From contig CANRFB010000008.1 of assembly GCA_947629785.1 (NCBI GenBank), forward strand, positions 1 to 64,000: 64,000 nucleotides of DNA, written 5' to 3'. Below the pieces are notes generated by a model. The model was given only the letters and a program-made list of their open reading frames with translations. It was not told the origin of the DNA and did no database searches. The position numbers were made by a program, and so were the translations under genes. This stretch comes from an uncultured Clostridia bacterium. Lineage in GTDB: Bacteria; Bacillota; Clostridia; Oscillospirales; Ruminococcaceae. Of this stretch, positions 31,453 through 41,016 are shown piece after piece (the stretch's first letter is position 1; each line of letters starts with the position of its first letter).

Positions 31453-33069
31453 ATGATCAAAGCCGCCGAAGCAATGGTAAAATGTCTGGAAAACGAGGGG
31501 ATCAGAGTCGTCTTTGGCTATCCCGGCGCGGCAATTTGCCCGTTCTATGACGCTCTCACCCATTCGGATATAAGGCATATATTGGTTCGCCGTGAAGATA
31601 ATGCAGGACACGCTGCAAGCGGTTACGCCCGTATGACCGGAAAACCCGCCGTTTGTATTGCAACTTCCGGACCGGGGGCTATGAACCTTATGACGGCTAT
31701 CGCCACCGCCTACGCCGACAGTATTCCGCTTGTGTGCATTACCGGACAGGTTTCCACGGATCAGATCGGCTGCGATGTTTTTCAGGAAGTGGACACCACA
31801 GGCACTGCCGAACCTTTTGTAAAATACAGTTACCTTATAAAGGACGCGGCGCAGCTTCCGAAAATTTTCAAGGAAGCGTTCTATATAGCCGGTTCGGGAA
31901 GAAATGGTCCGGTGCTTATTGACGTTCCCTTTGATATTCAGCAGACAATGATAGATTTTGAATACCCCGAAACGGTGGAACTCCGTACCTACAAGCCCAC
32001 TATTAAAGGAAACGGCTTGCAGATTAAGAAAGTCTGCGAAGCACTGCAAACTTCGGAACGTCCGCTTATCTGCGCGGGCGGAGGAGTCATTGCCGCAAAA
32101 GCCGAAAAGGAACTTGTAGCTTTTGCCGAAAAGACCAAAATTCCCGTTGTTTCCACAATGATGGGACTGGGAATTTTTCCGTCGGAACACCCGCTTTTCA
32201 TGGGAATGCTCGGTATGCACGGTGTTCGCACGGCAAACGAAGCCGTTTCCAAGTGCGATACAATGCTTCTCATAGGCGCGAGAGTGGGGGACAGAGCTGT
32301 CCGTTCTCCCAAATTCCTTGCGGAAACTACTAAAATTATCCATATAGACGTTGACCCTGCGGAAATAGGCAAAAATATCCATGTTGATATTCCTCTTGTA
32401 GGCGATTGCAGGAACATTCTTGAAGAACTGACTGCGGGAATAGACAGCGCGGAACGTTCGGAATGGCTTGCGGAGCTTTCGGAAGTAAAAAATACCGTTC
32501 CCAAAGAGGACGAAACGGAGGGCTACGTCAACCCGAAAATGTTCATCAGGAAACTTTCCGCAAAGCTTCCCGAAAACACCGTATGTTCCGCTGATGTGGG
32601 ACAGAATCAGATATGGACCTGCAATAATTTCCAATTTAAGCACGGAAAATTCATAACCAGCGGCGGAATGGGTACAATGGGCTATTCCATTCCCGCGGCT
32701 ATCGGTGCGAAACTTGCTTCACCCGATTCGGAAGTCGTGGCGATCTGCGGCGACGGTTCTTTCCAGATGGAAATGATGGAACTTGCAACAATAGTTCAGG
32801 AAAAAGTTCCCATAAAGATCATAATCATGCGGAATAACCGCCTCGGAATGGTTCGGGAACTGCAAACCAACGTTTACAAGGACAACCAGACCGCCGTTCA
32901 TATCGCGGACGGAAATCCCGATTTTGTAATGCTTGCAAAATCATACGGCATCAACGCGGAACGGGTCTCCACAATGGCGGAAGCGGAAAAGGCTATCGAG
33001 CATCTCTGCAATTCAAAAGAAGCTTACCTGCTGGAATGTAATGTTTGGAGAAACGAGTCTACGCTATAA
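31453..33069 (+). CDS. ilvB: Acetolactate synthase large subunit
   Basis: This 538-residue thiamine-diphosphate enzyme condenses pyruvate to acetolactate, or pyruvate with 2-oxobutyrate, as the first step of branched-chain amino acid synthesis. The catalytic Glu region VRREDNAGHAASGYAR, the FAD-type region and the ThDP motif GDGSFQMEMMEL...NNRLGMVRELQ are all present. A GGGAG site fits the ATG at 31453, and an in-frame ATG at 31435 lacks one. It is followed by ilvN and ilvC on the same strand. No ilvD or leu genes appear in the window. Confidence 0.95.
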   Translation: MIKAAEAMVKCLENEGIRVVFGYPGAAICPFYDALTHSDIRHILVRREDNAGHAASGYARMTGKPAVCIATSGPGAMNLMTAIATAYADSIPLVCITGQVSTDQIGCDVFQEVDTTGTAEPFVKYSYLIKDAAQLPKIFKEAFYIAGSGRNGPVLIDVPFDIQQTMIDFEYPETVELRTYKPTIKGNGLQIKKVCEALQTSERPLICAGGGVIAAKAEKELVAFAEKTKIPVVSTMMGLGIFPSEHPLFMGMLGMHGVRTANEAVSKCDTMLLIGARVGDRAVRSPKFLAETTKIIHIDVDPAEIGKNIHVDIPLVGDCRNILEELTAGIDSAERSEWLAELSEVKNTVPKEDETEGYVNPKMFIRKLSAKLPENTVCSADVGQNQIWTCNNFQFKHGKFITSGGMGTMGYSIPAAIGAKLASPDSEVVAICGDGSFQMEMMELATIVQEKVPIKIIIMRNNRLGMVRELQTNVYKDNQTAVHIADGNPDFVMLAKSYGINAERVSTMAEAEKAIEHLCNSKEAYLLECNVWRNESTL

Positions 33070-33102
33070 CTAAAGGATATATTAAATATAAAAATTATGT
33101 AC

Positions 33103-33131
33103 TTTACGCATATCATATACAGTGCTAAACT
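33103..33131 (+). promoter_or_regulatory. Possible internal promoter before ilvN
   Basis: TTTACG, 17 bases, TAAACT, inside the 98-base gap between ilvB and ilvN. The match is partial. Confidence 0.35.
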
Positions 33132-33167
33132 TATTATGGGAGAGATATTGCAAAGGAGTAAAGATCA

Positions 33168-33659
33168 ATGAAACATACCATTTCAATATTAGTGGAGAAC
33201 CACGCGGGCGTGCTTTCCAGAATTTCGGGACTGTTTTCCCGCCGCGGATTCAATATAGACAGCCTTGCCGTGGGAGAGACCGATGATCCGGAAATTTCCC
33301 GCGTAACAATAGTTGCAGACGGTGACGAACACACCGTTGAACAGCTTGAAAAGCAGCTGAATAAGCTTATAGATACACTGAAAGTCAAGGCACTTGCGCC
33401 TGATGAACTGCTTTCCAGAGAATTGCAGCTCATAAAGATAAACGCTCAGCCTAAGCAGAGGAATGAGATCCTCACTATCTGCGAAATAATGGGCGCAAAG
33501 ATAATCGACATCTCGCAGACGACCATGACCATAGAAATTTCCGACACAACCATGCACCTTGCACGGTTTGAAGAACTGATCCGCCCCTACGGCATAAAGG
33601 AGATCGTCCGCACAGGAGTTATTGCGATCCAGAAAGGCGCGGAAACTATCCGCAAATAA
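33168..33659 (+). CDS. ilvN: Acetolactate synthase regulatory small subunit
   Basis: This 163-residue subunit has an N-terminal ACT domain (KHTISILVENHAGVLSRISGLFSRRGFNIDSL) that binds valine, and a C-terminal ALS_ss_C domain. It stimulates IlvB and confers feedback inhibition. It starts after CAAAGGAG. The 98-base gap to ilvB is unusually long for this pair and may contain a weak promoter. Confidence 0.95.
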   Translation: MKHTISILVENHAGVLSRISGLFSRRGFNIDSLAVGETDDPEISRVTIVADGDEHTVEQLEKQLNKLIDTLKVKALAPDELLSRELQLIKINAQPKQRNEILTICEIMGAKIIDISQTTMTIEISDTTMHLARFEELIRPYGIKEIVRTGVIAIQKGAETIRK

Positions 33660-33706
33660 GGCAGCAAATGAACGGTTGTCCGTTCTTAAAATATCAATAA
33701 TTATAA

Positions 33707-34741
<1,035 letters not shown>

Positions 34742-34754
34742 TTTTGGTAATATA

Positions 34755-34787
34755 ACAGGGAGCGCCGAAACGCTCCCTGTTTTGTTA
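34755..34787 (+). terminator. Intrinsic terminator after ilvC
   Basis: ACAGGGAGCG and CGCTCCCTGT form a perfect 10-bp stem with a 6-base loop and a TTTGTTATT tail. Confidence 0.9.
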
Positions 34788-35774
34788 TTGCTTGCTTTCG
34801 TATATGACTGCGTTTTTTAGTTCTTCGCCGCGGAAGAACGCGCCGAGATTTGCAAGAGTGACTTCGGCGATCTTCTGTAACGCTTCTTCCGTCAGGAACG
34901 CCTGATGCGACGTCATTATAACATTCGGCAGGGAAACAAGCAGCGCAAGAACGTCATCTTTGATAATTGTGCTTGAATAGTCCTCAAAGAATATGGAAGT
35001 TTCTTCCTCGTAAACGTCCAGACCCGCGCCGCGGACTTTCTTGTCCTTTAACGCCTGCAAAAGCGCATCGCTGTCAATAAGCTGTCCTCGGGAGGTGTTG
35101 AGGATAACCACGCCCTCTTTCATTTTTGCAAGGCTTCCCTCGTTTATGATATATCTGGTATCATTTGTCAGCGGACAATGAAGGGAAATTACATCACTTT
35201 CCGCGAAAAGTTTGTCCAATGTGACGTAATTTATATCAGAGTCCTTGACGGGGAACGGATCATAGGCGATAACGTCCATTCCGAAACCTTTGCAGATGTC
35301 AATGAATATCCGTCCTATCTGACCCGTTCCGATAATGCCCGCCGTTTTTCCGTGGAGATCAAAGCCGATAAGCCCGTTAAGGCTGAAATTAAAATCCCGC
35401 GTTCTGATAAACGCTTTGTGAATCTTGCGGTTCAGGGTCAGCAGAAGCGCCATTGTATGTTCCGCAACGGCATAAGGGGAATACACAGGCACTCTTACAA
35501 CATTAATTTTGTCCTTTGCGTACCTGATGTCAACATTATTGTAACCCGCACAGCGGAGCGCGATAAGTTTCACGCCCAGCGCGCAAAGTTCGTCTATGGT
35601 CTCGCTGTTCACGGTGTCGTTGACGAATACTACCGCCGCTTTGCAGCCTCTTGCGGCGACTGCGGTGTCGGGGGTCAGCTTGTAGTCGATGTATTTAATG
35701 TCATACTCGGTGTTCAGCTTATCGAACCATATCCTGTCATATGGTTTGGTGTCAAAAAATGCAATTCTTTCCAT
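34785..35774 (-). CDS. D-lactate dehydrogenase-like 2-hydroxyacid dehydrogenase
   Basis: This is a 329-residue cytosolic enzyme of the D-isomer-specific 2-hydroxyacid dehydrogenase family, the same length as E. coli LdhA and similar in its RCAGYNNVD and VYSPYAVAEHTMALLL segments. The NAD-binding motif is GTGQIG, and catalytic Arg (NTSRGQLID), Glu (DVYEEE) and His (MTSHQAFLTEEA) are all in place. The likely reaction is reduction of pyruvate to D-lactate with NADH in fermentation. It is monocistronic and preceded by the terminator of the GH4-like gene. Hydroxyisocaproate or similar substrates remain possible. Confidence 0.88.
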   Translation of the reverse strand: MERIAFFDTKPYDRIWFDKLNTEYDIKYIDYKLTPDTAVAARGCKAAVVFVNDTVNSETIDELCALGVKLIALRCAGYNNVDIRYAKDKINVVRVPVYSPYAVAEHTMALLLTLNRKIHKAFIRTRDFNFSLNGLIGFDLHGKTAGIIGTGQIGRIFIDICKGFGMDVIAYDPFPVKDSDINYVTLDKLFAESDVISLHCPLTNDTRYIINEGSLAKMKEGVVILNTSRGQLIDSDALLQALKDKKVRGAGLDVYEEETSIFFEDYSSTIIKDDVLALLVSLPNVIMTSHQAFLTEEALQKIAEVTLANLGAFFRGEELKNAVIYESKQ

Positions 35775-35843
35775 ACCGAAAACTCCTTTTACAGATTTCG
35801 GGATATAGTGTATGCAGAATTCCGAAAATAATGTGACAGGGCA

Positions 35844-35872
35844 TAAAAAATCCCCCTTTTTGAAAAGGGGGA
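35844..35872 (-). terminator. Intrinsic terminator after the GH4-like gene
   Basis: On the minus strand TCCCCCTTTT and AAAAGGGGGA pair around a short loop, then TTTTTTATG. Confidence 0.88.
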
Positions 35873-35880
35873 AACGTTTA

Positions 35881-37251
35881 TCAGCAGTAATAAAGCAGGT
35901 GGACTCTTACGGCGGCAAGCATTTCTTTGTAAAGTTCCGCCGCGCTGTTCAGATCGGTCGTCATCAGCGGGTCGTTGAGAAAAGCATTGAATGCTATATC
36001 CAGATCCCGTTCCTTGACGGCTTTCACGATTGTTCCCTGATTGACGATATGGCGTATCGTAAGCCCGTAAAGTTCGTCGTTGAGCCGACCCGCCGCAACA
36101 GGCTTTACCGAATTGCGGCTTATAAGCGCGTTTGTATGTACTATCGAGCCGATGGGAAGATTTTCTACCTGTCCGCTGTTCTTCATGCAGACGTTGGTAA
36201 TAAGATTTCCCAGTCCCATTAATGCGCGTATCTGCAGGGCGCAGTCGGTAGTTCCGCCGCCGACAGGCAGGAATTCGTCGCCGTTCATAAGCGGACGGAC
36301 TCTGCTTATTTTGTCTAACTTCATTTTCTTCATGTAATTTACTGTTGTCTGGCTGAATTTCCAGTTTGACATGATCTTCTGCGATCTCAGATACCACGGC
36401 GGGCAGAAATCCGCGATTATCCTGTCCGAAACTGCGGGAATACAGCCGTATCTCAGGAACATATCAAATTTTATCTTGTTCGCCGAAACGAACGGGTTAA
36501 GTTTGAACTCTCCCTGCTTGGCTTCATAGCCGTTTTCGTAATATTCCTCGGCGTACTTCCTGAACATGGGAACAAGGCTTTCGCCGTTGTAAAGCACATC
36601 GTCAAAGAAGCAGAACCCGCTTATTCCGATAAGATTGTATTTTATGTCGCGGCGCCTTACGTTTTTTACGCCGTATTCCTTGCCGCAGAGTTCCGCAAGA
36701 AGATCAAGAGCAGGGTAAAGCTCGTCCGTTGAGCCGAAAAGCTTTATTTCGGGAAAAACATCATACATCATCAGCATACATTCCGGCATGGGGTTGGTAA
36801 GGTTTATGACCCATGCGTCGGGGCATACTTTTTTGATCATCTCGGCGTATTTTATGTAGACGGGCAGGGTCTTCAGGGATCTGATAACGCCGGAGGGTCC
36901 CGTAAGTTCGCCTACGGACTGGTAAATTCCGTAAGTTTCGGGCAGGTGCATTTCGGTAACGGATTCTTCCACCGTGCCCTGCGTAAAGGACAGGATAACT
37001 ATATCAGCGCCGCGGAGCGCTTCCTCCGGAGTGTCGGACGCCACATATATTATGTCGCTTTTGCAGTCGGGGGATTCCCGCAGCTTGTTGCCTATGGCTT
37101 CGTTTGAAAGCGACAGCTGCTTGTCGGGGTCGTAAAGCTGCATGGTGGCATAGATCTCCTCAGCGGCAAGTTCGGAAAAGAGTTTCCAGCCGAAATTGAA
37201 AGAGCCGCCGCCGATATAAGCAATGTTGGTTCGTTTATCCTTGCTGAACAT
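35881..37251 (-). CDS. GH4-family-like NAD-dependent protein lacking the canonical metal ligands
   Basis: This 456-residue protein aligns with family 4 glycosidases: an N-terminal Rossmann start NIAYIGGGSFNFG, ADIVILSFTQG near 82, then TGPSGVIRSLKTLPVYIKYAEMI and PDAWVINLTNPMPE. GH4 enzymes hydrolyse alpha- or beta-glycosides through NAD-linked oxidation with a divalent metal held by a Cys and a His. Where relatives read about GFCHG this protein reads FGSTD (172-176), and where they read GxNH it reads GISGF (209-213). Activity is therefore doubtful or altered. It is divergent from a sugar-binding lipoprotein, which supports a carbohydrate role. Confidence 0.78.
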   Translation of the reverse strand: MFSKDKRTNIAYIGGGSFNFGWKLFSELAAEEIYATMQLYDPDKQLSLSNEAIGNKLRESPDCKSDIIYVASDTPEEALRGADIVILSFTQGTVEESVTEMHLPETYGIYQSVGELTGPSGVIRSLKTLPVYIKYAEMIKKVCPDAWVINLTNPMPECMLMMYDVFPEIKLFGSTDELYPALDLLAELCGKEYGVKNVRRRDIKYNLIGISGFCFFDDVLYNGESLVPMFRKYAEEYYENGYEAKQGEFKLNPFVSANKIKFDMFLRYGCIPAVSDRIIADFCPPWYLRSQKIMSNWKFSQTTVNYMKKMKLDKISRVRPLMNGDEFLPVGGGTTDCALQIRALMGLGNLITNVCMKNSGQVENLPIGSIVHTNALISRNSVKPVAAGRLNDELYGLTIRHIVNQGTIVKAVKERDLDIAFNAFLNDPLMTTDLNSAAELYKEMLAAVRVHLLYYC

Positions 37252-37277
37252 ACTAAAAGTTCCTTTCAGAATAAGTC

Positions 37278-37295
37278 TACAATAATATTATTGTA
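37278..37295. promoter_or_regulatory. Perfect 18-bp palindrome over the GH4-like gene promoter
   Basis: TACAATAATATTATTGTA reads the same on both strands and covers the -10 box of the GH4-like gene. It is a strong operator candidate for a dimeric repressor. Confidence 0.65.
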
Positions 37296-37315
37296 CAAAA
37301 TTCATGATTTGTCAA
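37287..37315 (-). promoter_or_regulatory. Sigma-A promoter of the GH4-like gene
   Basis: On the minus strand TTGACA (37310-37315), 17 bases, AATAAT (37287-37292), about 36 bases before the start codon. Confidence 0.65.
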
Positions 37316-37411
37316 GTGTTTTTCCCGATATTGTCAGAATATTTCCCGAATTTTGAGTAAATCATGTGCAAAAACAGTGGGATATTTTTGTCAATATCAC
37401 GGAAAAATTGT

Positions 37412-37431
37412 TTACTCAAACGTTTTCGTGA
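37412..37431. promoter_or_regulatory. LacI/CcpA-type operator candidate
   Basis: The core AAACGTTT (37418-37425) sits in ACGAAAACGTTTGAG on the minus strand, close to the cre consensus (TGWAAGCGTTWNCA) but with several mismatches. It lies in the 366-base region between the GH4-like gene and the sugar-binding lipoprotein and could serve either. Confidence 0.4.
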
Positions 37432-37486
37432 AATTTTTTTGTAAAAAATAAACAACTTATAGTTTAGAATATTATAAAAAATCCTC

Positions 37487-37515
37487 TTGATTATTTTGCG
37501 TAATTTTGTTATAAT
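37487..37515 (+). promoter_or_regulatory. Sigma-A promoter of the sugar-binding lipoprotein
   Basis: TTGATT, 17 bases, TATAAT. The spacer carries a TGCGTAA motif that recurs inverted in the leader. Transcription would start near 37522, giving a leader of about 95 bases. Confidence 0.82.
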
Positions 37516-37536
37516 TAAAGTGTTAAATTGATCGGC

Positions 37537-37566
37537 ATTTACGCAAAACAAAAGTTATGCGTAAAT
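37537..37566 (+). promoter_or_regulatory. Inverted repeat in the leader of the sugar-binding lipoprotein gene
   Basis: ATTTACGCA and TGCGTAAAT form perfect 9-base arms with a 12-base loop. It may be an RNA hairpin or, because TGCGTAA also occurs in the promoter spacer (37496-37502), an operator. Confidence 0.5.
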
Positions 37567-37617
37567 TTTGCCCGATTTTTAATGGCGGTTATACCGTAAT
37601 TTTTAAGGAGGTTACAT

Positions 37618-39105
37618 ATGAAAAACACTAAGAAAATTCTTACAGGGCTTCTTGCTCTGACTATGGTTGCAGGTCTTTCTGCCTGCGGCGGCGGAGATGA
37701 CACATCAGGCAATGCCGGCGGCAACGGCGGCAATGAGGAAACTACCACCACTACCGAGGGCACTACCACCACTCAGGCTACTGTTGAGATCAATACAGAG
37801 GGTCTGAAAGACGGCGAGCAGGAAGTCCTTGAAGGCGCTATGGCTAAACTCCCTGATGCTGATCTTGAAAACAAAGAGATCAAGTGGCTTGCTCACTATA
37901 CCAAGAATCCCGGTACAGACGGACAGTCCAAGTCTGTTGCTCTTGAAATGTTTGAGCAGAAATACGGTATGCACATTAAGGATTATACCTGCACATATGA
38001 AACACGTTTTGATGAACTTTCCACATATGTTCTGGGCGGCGAGGGCATTGACTTCTTCCCCGGCGATGATGTTTATAACTTCCCCAAGGGCGTTGTAAGC
38101 GGAATGTTCCAGCCTATAGATGATTATGTTGACCTCAATGACGCCATCTGGCAGGATACCAAGGCAGGTATGGAGATATTCAACTTCGGCGGAAAGCACT
38201 TCTCTTTTGTAACAGGTATTACCGCTGAGCAGATCTGTATCTACAACAAGCAGACCATTGAAGACAACGGTCTGGACGATCCTTGGGAGCTTTATGAAGC
38301 AGGCAACTGGAACTGGGATACATTTGAAGGTATGCTGGAACAGTTCGTTGATGCTGAAAACGGACTCTACGGTCTTGATAACTGGTTCTATGAGAAATCT
38401 CTCTGGACATCAAACGGAGCTGTTGCAGTAGGAAACGTTGACGGTCACGTTGTAAGTATGCTGAGAGACGCAAAGGTTGAAGAAGCTGAAAACTTCGGTT
38501 ATGAACTCTTCCAGAAGGGTCTTACATTCCCCTCCGCAGAATTTAACTGGAATATTCACCCCGAATTTATGGCAAACGGCACAGAGCTGTTCAACCTGCA
38601 GGGTGCATGGGGTATCATGGGCGATCCCTCAACATGGGCTTGTCAGATCGCTCCTGAGAATCTTGCGGTAGTTCCTGTTCCGTCTCCCGCAGGTTCCGAT
38701 CCTTACGGTGCAGCTACTATTGCAGGTTATGCTCTCTGCAAGGGTGCTCAGAACCCCGAGGGTGTTGCTCTGTATGCTCAGTGTGATATTATGGCAGGTC
38801 AGGACGAGGGTGCTAAGGCTATTGCAGACAGAAAGTCTATGGACGATAACCAGTGGACACAGGAGATCATTGATAAGGTCAACGAGTGCAACGATCTGGT
38901 TCGTCAGTATCCTGTATATGACTTTGCTCCCGGCTGCTCCACAGATATTGCCGACATCTGCGTAAACAACGGTGACAGCGGTCTGAGAGTTCCGTTCCAC
39001 GGTGGAAGCGACTGGGCTACCGAGCGTGAGAGAATTGCTGACGCTATCGAGACAGCCGTTAATGATGTTGATGCTGAACTTCAGGCTAAGATCGCTGAGT
39101 TCTGA
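37618..39105 (+). CDS. Extracellular sugar-binding lipoprotein (family 1 SBP)
   Basis: This 495-residue lipoprotein has signal peptide MKNTKKILTGLLALTMVAGL, lipobox LSAC and a Gly/Asn/Thr-rich linker to about residue 60. A family 1 (MalE-type) binding fold follows, with aromatic-rich ligand regions (WNWDTFEGML, NLQGAWGIMGDPSTWA). The perfect AAGGAGG site and strongly biased codons (GCT, GTT, CTC, GAG) mark it as abundant. No permease genes flank it: a terminator follows and azlC is unrelated. It diverges from the GH4-like gene. A carbohydrate ligand is inferred from family and context. Confidence 0.88.
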   Translation: MKNTKKILTGLLALTMVAGLSACGGGDDTSGNAGGNGGNEETTTTTEGTTTTQATVEINTEGLKDGEQEVLEGAMAKLPDADLENKEIKWLAHYTKNPGTDGQSKSVALEMFEQKYGMHIKDYTCTYETRFDELSTYVLGGEGIDFFPGDDVYNFPKGVVSGMFQPIDDYVDLNDAIWQDTKAGMEIFNFGGKHFSFVTGITAEQICIYNKQTIEDNGLDDPWELYEAGNWNWDTFEGMLEQFVDAENGLYGLDNWFYEKSLWTSNGAVAVGNVDGHVVSMLRDAKVEEAENFGYELFQKGLTFPSAEFNWNIHPEFMANGTELFNLQGAWGIMGDPSTWACQIAPENLAVVPVPSPAGSDPYGAATIAGYALCKGAQNPEGVALYAQCDIMAGQDEGAKAIADRKSMDDNQWTQEIIDKVNECNDLVRQYPVYDFAPGCSTDIADICVNNGDSGLRVPFHGGSDWATERERIADAIETAVNDVDAELQAKIAEF

Positions 39106-39133
39106 TTTCATAATTCCATAATGACTCTTTTTG

Positions 39134-39177
39134 CCGACGCGCTTGCAGGGTTTGTCTTGCAGGCGTGTCGGTTTTTT
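39134..39177 (+). terminator. Intrinsic terminator after the sugar-binding lipoprotein
   Basis: CCGACGCGC and GCGTGTCGG pair with one mismatch around an 18-20-base loop that includes TTGCAGG / CTTGCAG direct repeats, followed by TTTTTT. Confidence 0.75.
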
Positions 39178-39179
39178 CA

Positions 39180-39208
39180 TTGACAACCGCCGGAATTTAT
39201 AGTATAAT
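39180..39208 (+). promoter_or_regulatory. Strong sigma-A promoter of the azlC operon
   Basis: TTGACA, 17 bases, TATAAT, both perfect. The gap to the azlC start is 48 bases. Confidence 0.92.
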
Positions 39209-39256
39209 TTTCTTTGCAGGCTTTCACCAAAAATTATCAGCCTGCCGGAGGGACAA

Positions 39257-39955
39257 ATGGCAAAGGATTTTTCAAAAGGCGCGTTACACGGCGTGCCTAT
39301 CGCGCTGGGGTATCTGTCGGTATCTTTCGGATTCGGCATACAAGCAGTGCGGGCGGGACTTTCGCCGCTGACGGCAACAATAATTTCCGCGCTGAACCTG
39401 ACTTCCGCGGGACAGGCGGCAGGAGTTAACATCATAGCCGCGGGCGGTACGCTTATCGAAATGATACTTGTTCAGCTTACGATAAATATCCGCTATTCGC
39501 TTATGGCAATATCGCTTTCGCAAAAGCTGGACGGGAAATTCTCAATGCCCCACAGGCTTGCGGCTTCCTACGGCATAACCGATGAGATATTCGCAGTGTG
39601 TTCCGCGCAGAAAGAACCTTTAACGCCTGCGTATATGTACGGAATGATACTTGCGGCGTTCATGGGCTGGGTAAGCGGCACGGCGCTGGGCGCGGCGGCA
39701 GGGGAGCTTTTGCCCTATTCGGTCAGCAGCGCCATGGGGATAGTTCTTTACGGAATGTTTCTGGCGATAATCATTCCCCCTGCCCGAAAGCAGTTCAGCG
39801 TACTTATTACGGTTGCAGCCGCGGCGCTGATAAGCATATTTTTCAGATATATACTTACGGCTGTTTCGTCGGGATTTGCGGTGATAGTTTCGGCTATAAC
39901 AGCGGCAGGACTGGCGGCGGCGGTATTTCCGGTAAAAGAGGAGGAAAGCGAATGA
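39257..39955 (+). CDS. azlC: AzlC-family branched-chain amino acid exporter, large subunit
   Basis: This 232-residue membrane protein begins FSKGALHGVPIALGYLSVSFGFGIQA, the AzlC signature. AzlC forms an exporter for branched-chain amino acids and some analogues with the small AzlD subunit, whose gene overlaps its stop codon here. A GGAGG site precedes the ATG. It is the first of five genes, all membrane exporters except one SDR enzyme, behind a near-ideal promoter. Alanine- and glycine-coding GCG/GGC codons are more frequent than in adjacent genes. Confidence 0.9.
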   Translation: MAKDFSKGALHGVPIALGYLSVSFGFGIQAVRAGLSPLTATIISALNLTSAGQAAGVNIIAAGGTLIEMILVQLTINIRYSLMAISLSQKLDGKFSMPHRLAASYGITDEIFAVCSAQKEPLTPAYMYGMILAAFMGWVSGTALGAAAGELLPYSVSSAMGIVLYGMFLAIIIPPARKQFSVLITVAAAALISIFFRYILTAVSSGFAVIVSAITAAGLAAAVFPVKEEESE

Positions 39956-40251
39956 GTATTGCGTTATATATCGGCGTAATGGCAGGTGTGACATACCTTG
40001 TGCGTTCCGTGCCGTTTACCTTTTTCGGCAAAAAGATCAAATCGCGGTTTTTCAGGAGTTTTCTGTATTACATACCCTATGCCGTTCTGAGTGCCATGAC
40101 CATTCCCGCAATTTTTTACAGCACGGGGAATATTATTACAGCCGCTGCGGGAACGGTTGTGGCACTGCTGTTTTCATATTTCGGGCTTCCGCTGATAGTG
40201 GTGGCGCTTTCCGCATCGGCGGCAGCGTTCATAACAGGGTTATTTCTGTAA
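39952..40251 (+). CDS. azlD: AzlD-family branched-chain amino acid exporter, small subunit
   Basis: This 99-residue protein has three to four membrane segments and a typical AzlD start (MSIALYIGVMAGVTYLVRSVPF). Its ATG overlaps the azlC stop in an ATGA junction, which shows translational coupling. It is needed with AzlC for export of leucine, isoleucine and valine in characterised systems. Confidence 0.9.
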   Translation: MSIALYIGVMAGVTYLVRSVPFTFFGKKIKSRFFRSFLYYIPYAVLSAMTIPAIFYSTGNIITAAAGTVVALLFSYFGLPLIVVALSASAAAFITGLFL

Positions 40252-40269
40252 AAACGGGAGGCGGTATTT

Positions 40270-41004
40270 TTGAATGGGACTGTACTGATAACAGGCGGTT
40301 CGCGGGGAATAGGCAGAGCCGCCGCAAAAGCCTTTGCAAAAGCGGGGTACGATGTGGCGGTGAATTATAATAATTCTGCCAAAGCGGCGGAAACTATCTG
40401 CGGAGAACTGTCCGATCACGGTGTAAAGGCATCAGCCTTTAAAGCAGACGTTTCGGTCCGCGCGGAAGTGGACGAAATGATTTTGCGGATAAAGGAAAAG
40501 CTTGGAAATATTACCGTTCTTGTGAATAACGCGGGGATAGGGGAACAGGCGCTGTTTACGGATATTTCCGAGGAAATGTGGGACAGAATGTTCGCCGTGA
40601 ACGTCAAGGGCGCGTTCAACTGCGCGCAGGCAGTTCTGCCGGATATGATACATTCAAAGTACGGCAGGATAATCAATGTTTCCTCAATGTGGGGAATTTC
40701 GGGAGCGTCCTGCGAGGTACACTATTCCGCCGCAAAAGCCGCTCTGATAGGTTTCACAAAGGCTCTGGCAAAGGAAGAGGGGCTTTCGGGAATTACGGTG
40801 AACTGCGTTGCCCCGGGAGTCATTGACACCGACATGAACGCCCGCCTTTCGGCGCAGGATATGGAAATTCTCAAAGAAAACACGCCCGTGGGCAGAATAG
40901 GCACGCCGGAGGATATTGCGGAAGCGATACTGTTTTTCGCCTCGGAAAAAGCGTCATTCATCACGGGACAGGTGTTATCCGCAGACGGCGGATTTATTTT
41001 GTAA
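40270..41004 (+). CDS. Short-chain dehydrogenase/reductase (FabG-like)
   Basis: This 244-residue classical SDR has a TGGSRGIG cofactor loop, a NNAG motif, a catalytic Ser (VSSMWG), YSAAK (Tyr-x3-Lys) and a C-terminal GQVLSADGGF. It resembles 3-oxoacyl-ACP reductases, but sits inside an amino acid exporter operon rather than with fatty acid genes, so its substrate is open. The start is TTG at 40270 behind GGGAGGCGG, and no in-frame ATG is placed correctly. Confidence 0.88.
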   Translation: MNGTVLITGGSRGIGRAAAKAFAKAGYDVAVNYNNSAKAAETICGELSDHGVKASAFKADVSVRAEVDEMILRIKEKLGNITVLVNNAGIGEQALFTDISEEMWDRMFAVNVKGAFNCAQAVLPDMIHSKYGRIINVSSMWGISGASCEVHYSAAKAALIGFTKALAKEEGLSGITVNCVAPGVIDTDMNARLSAQDMEILKENTPVGRIGTPEDIAEAILFFASEKASFITGQVLSADGGFIL

Positions 41005-41016
41005 GGGTTTTTAATT

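Noticed and set aside
31432-32643. 403-codon open frame on the minus strand opposite ilvB
   Set aside because: It is entirely antisense to ilvB, with low-complexity aromatic/basic composition and no family resemblance.
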